Shown here in pieces: positions 60,963 through 64,000 of a DNA stretch of 64,000 nucleotides. The notes under the pieces are model-generated. The model saw nothing but the letters and a program-made list of their open reading frames with translations, ran no database searches and had not been told where the DNA came from. Source of the stretch: an uncultured bacterium (lineage in GTDB: Bacteria > Actinomycetota > Coriobacteriia > Coriobacteriales > Coriobacteriaceae); NCBI GenBank assembly GCA_905215505.1, contig CAJMPU010000013.1, positions 1 to 64,000 of the forward strand, given 5' to 3'. Position 1 is the first letter of the stretch, and every line of letters begins with the position of its first letter. The translations under genes and the position numbers were made by a program.

Positions 60963-61730
60963 CTAGTTGAACTGCTCGCGGTACGCCTTGCAGACCTCAT
61001 CGACCGGGCCGTCCATGCGAAGGTCACCCTTCTCAATCCAAACGGCACGCTGGCAGATGCGCTCAACCTGCTCCATGGAGTGCGAAACGAACAGAACCGT
61101 CACGTCACCGCTCTGGATAAAGTGCTGGATGCGGGCCTCGCACTTCTGCTGGAAGAACACGTCACCGACGGACAGCGTCTCGTCAACGATCAGAATATCA
61201 GGCTCGGTAATCGTTGCGATTGCAAAGGCGATACGCGCCACCATGCCCGAGGAGAAATTCTTGAGCGGCATATCGACAAAGTTCTGAAGCTCAGCGAACT
61301 CGATAATGCCGTCAAAGTTGGCGTCGATGAACTCCTTGGTATAACCGAGCAGGGCGCCGTTCAGATAGATATTCTCGCGGGCGGTCAGCTCGGGGTCGAA
61401 GCCGGCACCAAGCTCGATCAGCGGCGCGATGTTACCGTGCACCTTAACGCTGCCCTCGCTAGGCTCAAGCACGCCAGCGATAATCTTGAGCATCGTAGAC
61501 TTACCGGAACCATTGGTGCCGACCAGACCCACGACCTCACCGCGATGAATATCGAACGAGATGTGCTTAAGCGCCCTAAACTCCTCAAAGAACAGCTCGT
61601 GCTTGGCAAGCTTAATGAAGTACTCCTTGAGGTTGGTCAGCGACTCGGACGCCATGTTAAAGATCATGGTGACGTCGTCGACCTCGACAGCCAGAGGCTG
61701 CTCGCTGTAATCAACAACAGATTCAGTCAT
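60963..61730 (-). CDS. wzt: ABC transporter ATP-binding protein for surface polysaccharide export
   Basis: 255 residues. Walker A GTNGSGKST near residue 75, signature FSSGMVARIAFA, Walker B LIVDETLSVGD, switch His in VSHSMEQV. The long spacer before the core (MIFNMASESLTNLKEYF) and the pattern match TagH/Wzt exporters. It lacks the C-terminal carbohydrate-binding domain of long Wzt forms. ATG 61730 with AGGAG 7 nt upstream; the GTG before it is too close. 11 nt after wzm. Confidence 0.92.
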   Translation of the reverse strand: MTESVVDYSEQPLAVEVDDVTMIFNMASESLTNLKEYFIKLAKHELFFEEFRALKHISFDIHRGEVVGLVGTNGSGKSTMLKIIAGVLEPSEGSVKVHGNIAPLIELGAGFDPELTARENIYLNGALLGYTKEFIDANFDGIIEFAELQNFVDMPLKNFSSGMVARIAFAIATITEPDILIVDETLSVGDVFFQQKCEARIQHFIQSGDVTVLFVSHSMEQVERICQRAVWIEKGDLRMDGPVDEVCKAYREQFN

Positions 61731-61741
61731 CACAGCACTCC

Positions 61742-62587
61742 TTAGATGTAGAGGATGAACTTGCGCTCGGACTTATGGAACACGGTATAGCCAATAACAA
61801 GCGCAAGAACCGCCCAAGCAGCGCACATACCAAACGTCATAAGCGAGGGCGTAGTCTGGAACAGAAAGATATCGCGCATAAACTGCAGGTAGTTGTACAT
61901 GGGGTTCGCATACATCAAGATACGCACGAGATGCGGCATTTGCGCAATATAGTCAGTCGTCCAGAAGATGGGCGTAATATAAGTCCACGCCGTAATGACG
62001 ACGCTCCACAGATGCATAACGTCGCGGAAAAAGACCGTAAGGGCAGAAAGCATCATGCCCAGGCCCATGCAGAAGCACATAAGCAGCAGCAGGCAAACCG
62101 GCAGCAGAATCAGATGCCAAGAAGGCATAACGCGGAACCACAGCATAACGATGGCGACGGCGACCAGCGAGAAGGCAAAGTTGACCAGCGAGAAGAGCAC
62201 CTTCTGCACCGGGAAGACCCAGCGGTGCACCTTAACCTTCTTGAGCAGAGGGGCAGCACCCACGATCGACGTCAGGGCCTGGTTCGTAGACTCGGACATG
62301 ACGGCAAAGGTAACGTTACCCACGATCAAGTACAGCGGGTACATCTCGGGCGTCATTGATCCATTGCGGCCCTGGCCAAAAATCGTCGAGAACACGATGG
62401 CCATGACGATCATCATCAGCAGCGGGTTGAGAACCGACCATGCGACGCCCAGAACGCTACGGCGATACTTGATCTTAAAATCCTTGGTAACCAGCTGACG
62501 AAGGATAAACGCGTCCTTCTCAAATTCGTTCTTAGCAAACGTCGCAGGCAGACTGCGAGTTTCTTGTTGCTTTGTCTGATCCGACAC
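61742..62587 (-). CDS. wzm: ABC transporter permease for surface polysaccharide export
   Basis: 281 residues with six membrane helices (VLNPLLMMIVMAIVFSTIFG; LVNFAFSLVAVAIVMLWF; LLPVCLLLLMCFCMGLGMML) and the cytosolic QLVTKDFKIKYRRSVLGVAW typical of ABC-2 polysaccharide exporters. With Wzt it moves a lipid-linked glycan across the membrane. GTG 62587 has AAAGGAG 8 nt upstream; the longer frame runs into the promoter. Divergent from the glycosyltransferases. Confidence 0.92.
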   Translation of the reverse strand: MSDQTKQQETRSLPATFAKNEFEKDAFILRQLVTKDFKIKYRRSVLGVAWSVLNPLLMMIVMAIVFSTIFGQGRNGSMTPEMYPLYLIVGNVTFAVMSESTNQALTSIVGAAPLLKKVKVHRWVFPVQKVLFSLVNFAFSLVAVAIVMLWFRVMPSWHLILLPVCLLLLMCFCMGLGMMLSALTVFFRDVMHLWSVVITAWTYITPIFWTTDYIAQMPHLVRILMYANPMYNYLQFMRDIFLFQTTPSLMTFGMCAAWAVLALVIGYTVFHKSERKFILYI

Positions 62588-62626
62588 GGATGCAACTCCT
62601 TTACTCGTAATCGTTGACAAACGAAC

Positions 62627-62717
62627 AGTATAGACCCGACGGCCATGCAAACGATTCGCGCAACAAAACTGGAGAACTAACCCACATCTTAGGATGCCAA
62701 GCCCAAACGGCTATACT
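62627..62717. promoter_or_regulatory. Divergent promoter region between wzm and the glycosyltransferases
   Basis: Two TATACT -10 boxes point outward: minus strand at 62627-62632, 40 nt before wzm, and plus strand at 62712-62717, 31 nt before the glycosyltransferase. The plus one has TTAGGA at 62689-62694 (17-nt spacer); no clear -35 is seen for wzm. The shared region would allow joint control. Confidence 0.5.
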
Positions 62718-62747
62718 TTCAAGAATTGAATGTATAAGGAGCATTGA

Positions 62748-63719
62748 GTGAATTCTGAATCCATCGCCGTCATCATCCCCTGCTACAACGAAGCCCTCAC
62801 GATCGGCAAAGTCATCGACGACTTTCACCGCGAGCTTCCGCAAGCGACGGTCTATGTCTATGACAACAACTCGTCGGACGATACCTCACGCATCGCCACC
62901 GAGCACGGCGCCACGGTCCGCTTTGAGCCCCGTCAGGGAAAGGGCAACGTGTGCCGCCAGATGTTTCGCGATATCGACGCCGATTGCTACCTGATGGTCG
63001 ACGGCGACGACACCTACCCCGCCGAGGCGGCCAAAGCCCTCTGCGAGCCCATCCTCAACGGCGCGGCCGATATGACCGTAGGCGACCGCCTTTCCAACGG
63101 CACCTACGCCGAGGAAAACAAGCGTGCTTTCCACGGCTTTGGCAACAATCTGGTCCGCGCCATGATCAAGTGGATCTATGGCTACAGCTTCGATGATGTC
63201 ATGACCGGCTACCGCGCCATGAGCCGCCCGTTCGTTAAAACCTTCCCTGTGCTTTCCGAGGGCTTCCAGATCGAAACCGAGCTCTCGATCCACGCCGTCG
63301 ACCACCGCTGGCGCATCAAAGATGTGCCCATCGAGTACCGCGACCGTCCGGAAGGCTCCGAATCCAAGCTCAATACCGTGAGCGACGGCATTAAAGTCGT
63401 CGCGATGATCGGCACGCTGTTCAAGGACTACCGCCCGCTGAAGTTCTTCAGCCTCGTCGCGCTTCTGTTTGCGGTGATCGGCCTCGCCCTGGGCATGCCC
63501 ATCGTTGTCGAGTATTTCCAGACCGGCCTCGTTCCGCGCTTCCCCACCGCCATGCTCGCCGCGTCGTTTATGTTCCTGTGCGGCCTGAGCCTTGCAACCG
63601 GATTCATCCTGGATTCTGTAGCAAAGGTCGAAAAAAAGCAGTGGGAGGTCAACGTATATAGCAAGTACGCCTACGACGACCAGCCCGGCCACCCTACTTC
63701 CAAGCCAAGCGAGAGGTAA
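62748..63719 (+). CDS. Family 2 glycosyltransferase with two C-terminal membrane helices
   Basis: 323 residues. GT-A fold with VIIPCYNEALTIGKVI, YDNNSSDDT and the DxD-type VDGDDTYP near residue 90. Acceptor region includes GYRAMSRPF. Two membrane helices at about 230-255 and 270-292. Resembles polyprenyl-phosphate sugar transferases (DPM1/DPG synthase type). Donor and acceptor sugars are not readable. GTG start with AAGGA 7 nt upstream. With the next gene and the divergent Wzm-Wzt it suggests a glycan assembly locus. Confidence 0.88.
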   Translation: MNSESIAVIIPCYNEALTIGKVIDDFHRELPQATVYVYDNNSSDDTSRIATEHGATVRFEPRQGKGNVCRQMFRDIDADCYLMVDGDDTYPAEAAKALCEPILNGAADMTVGDRLSNGTYAEENKRAFHGFGNNLVRAMIKWIYGYSFDDVMTGYRAMSRPFVKTFPVLSEGFQIETELSIHAVDHRWRIKDVPIEYRDRPEGSESKLNTVSDGIKVVAMIGTLFKDYRPLKFFSLVALLFAVIGLALGMPIVVEYFQTGLVPRFPTAMLAASFMFLCGLSLATGFILDSVAKVEKKQWEVNVYSKYAYDDQPGHPTSKPSER

Positions 63720-63725
63720 ACCACC

Positions 63726-64000
63726 ATGCCGCTCATCTCCATCGTCGTGCCGTGTTACAACGAGCAGGAATCACTTCCGATCTTTCTCAAAGAGCTCGAT
63801 GGCGTCGTTCGCATCATGACCCGGCAAGACCCCGGCATCTCCTTTGAAGCCGTCCTCATCGACGATGGCTCGGCAGACAAAACGCTCGCCGTCATGAAGG
63901 CAGAAGCTGCGGCGGCGCATCCATACGCCATCCGCTGGCACTCTTTCTCGCGCAACTTTGGCAAGGAGGCGGCACTACTCGCCGGACTCCAGCACGCAAA
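63726..64000 (+). CDS. Family 2 glycosyltransferase, N-terminal part (cut by window edge)
   Basis: 91 codons are visible from ATG 63726 (GAGAGG 9 nt upstream), open to the right edge. ISIVVPCYNEQESLPIFLKE and VLIDDGSADKT are the GT2 nucleotide-sugar binding region; SRNFGKEAALLAGLQHA is the pattern of polyprenol-phosphate transferases (GtrB/ArnC/DPM-like). It begins 6 nt after the previous glycosyltransferase, so the two are co-transcribed. Confidence 0.88.
   Translation, partial: MPLISIVVPCYNEQESLPIFLKELDGVVRIMTRQDPGISFEAVLIDDGSADKTLAVMKAEAAAAHPYAIRWHSFSRNFGKEAALLAGLQHA

Noticed and set aside
1..64000. CRISPR arrays, rRNA operons, prophage or toxin-antitoxin modules
   Set aside because: No regularly spaced repeats, rRNA sequence, phage structural genes or TA-like small gene pairs were recognised in any gap.

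Overview
The window is a dense, high-GC bacterial chromosome segment. It has short intergenic gaps, TTG and GTG starts behind good Shine-Dalgarno (SD) sites, and long spurious antisense reading frames caused by GC-rich codon use. Gene order, Actinobacteria-like features (an apparently leaderless dinB, an S2P-type protease in the isoprenoid cluster) and protein character suggest a gut Coriobacteriia, most likely Collinsella. That assignment is inference; no rRNA is present to confirm it.

Layout. 1-2.4 kb (+): the 3' part of adhE and a small phosphotransferase. 2.4-12.8 kb (-): the classic run rpsB-tsf / pyrH-frr-uppS-cdsA-dxr-rseP-ispG-proS, covering translation, phospholipid and isoprenoid precursors, and envelope proteolysis. 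12.8-19.4 kb (-): rplS, rnhB, yraN, comM, dprA, trmFO and a Xer recombinase that lacks any standard start codon. 19.6-26.7 kb (-): glyQ-glyS, the PPDK regulatory protein and pyruvate phosphate dikinase. 26.7-29.2 kb (-): rpsP-khpA-rimM-trmD-lepB. 29.4-30.7 kb (+): dinB, alone and apparently leaderless. 30.7-34.8 kb (-): rplU-rpmA-obg-nadD-yqeK-rsfS. 34.8-44.4 kb (-): the rod-shape cluster mreB-mreC-mreD-mrdA-rodA, then a DUF697-like membrane protein and a radical-SAM/DUF2344 pair. 44.5-50.5 kb (-): TPR protein, cyclophilin, zinc-ribbon membrane protein and a CtpE-like P-type ATPase. 50.6 kb: tRNA-Arg(CCG). 50.8-59.3 kb (+): a complete common aromatic pathway with Tyr and Phe branches (DAHP synthase, tyrA, aroB, aroA, aroC, pheA, an aroE-aroK fusion, aroQ). 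59.36-60.81 kb: an IS3-family insertion sequence. 60.8 kb: tRNA-Arg(TCT). 61-64 kb: a polysaccharide ABC exporter diverging from two family-2 glycosyltransferases, the second cut by the window edge.

How it works together. Most of the window is housekeeping: growth (ribosomal proteins, tRNA enzymes), envelope building (isoprenoid, UppS, CdsA, Mre/Rod, exporter) and aromatic amino acid synthesis. The aromatic operon begins with a 9-bp hairpin plus U-tract placed inside a 20-codon leader reading frame that contains Tyr and Phe codons, which is a strong attenuator candidate. No CRISPR, prophage, rRNA or defence island is visible.

Most notable observations. (1) The IS copy sits exactly in the loop of the intrinsic terminator of tRNA-Arg(TCT), with a 3-bp CAA duplication. 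(2) The IS left end carries its own terminator hairpin, which also buries the transposase SD. (3) Its transposase has an in-frame stop. (4) The aro leader attenuator. (5) The Xer gene that seems to need an ATA or CTG start. (6) An S2P protease with an inserted winged-helix-like segment. (7) A short dispersed repeat at two gene 3' ends.
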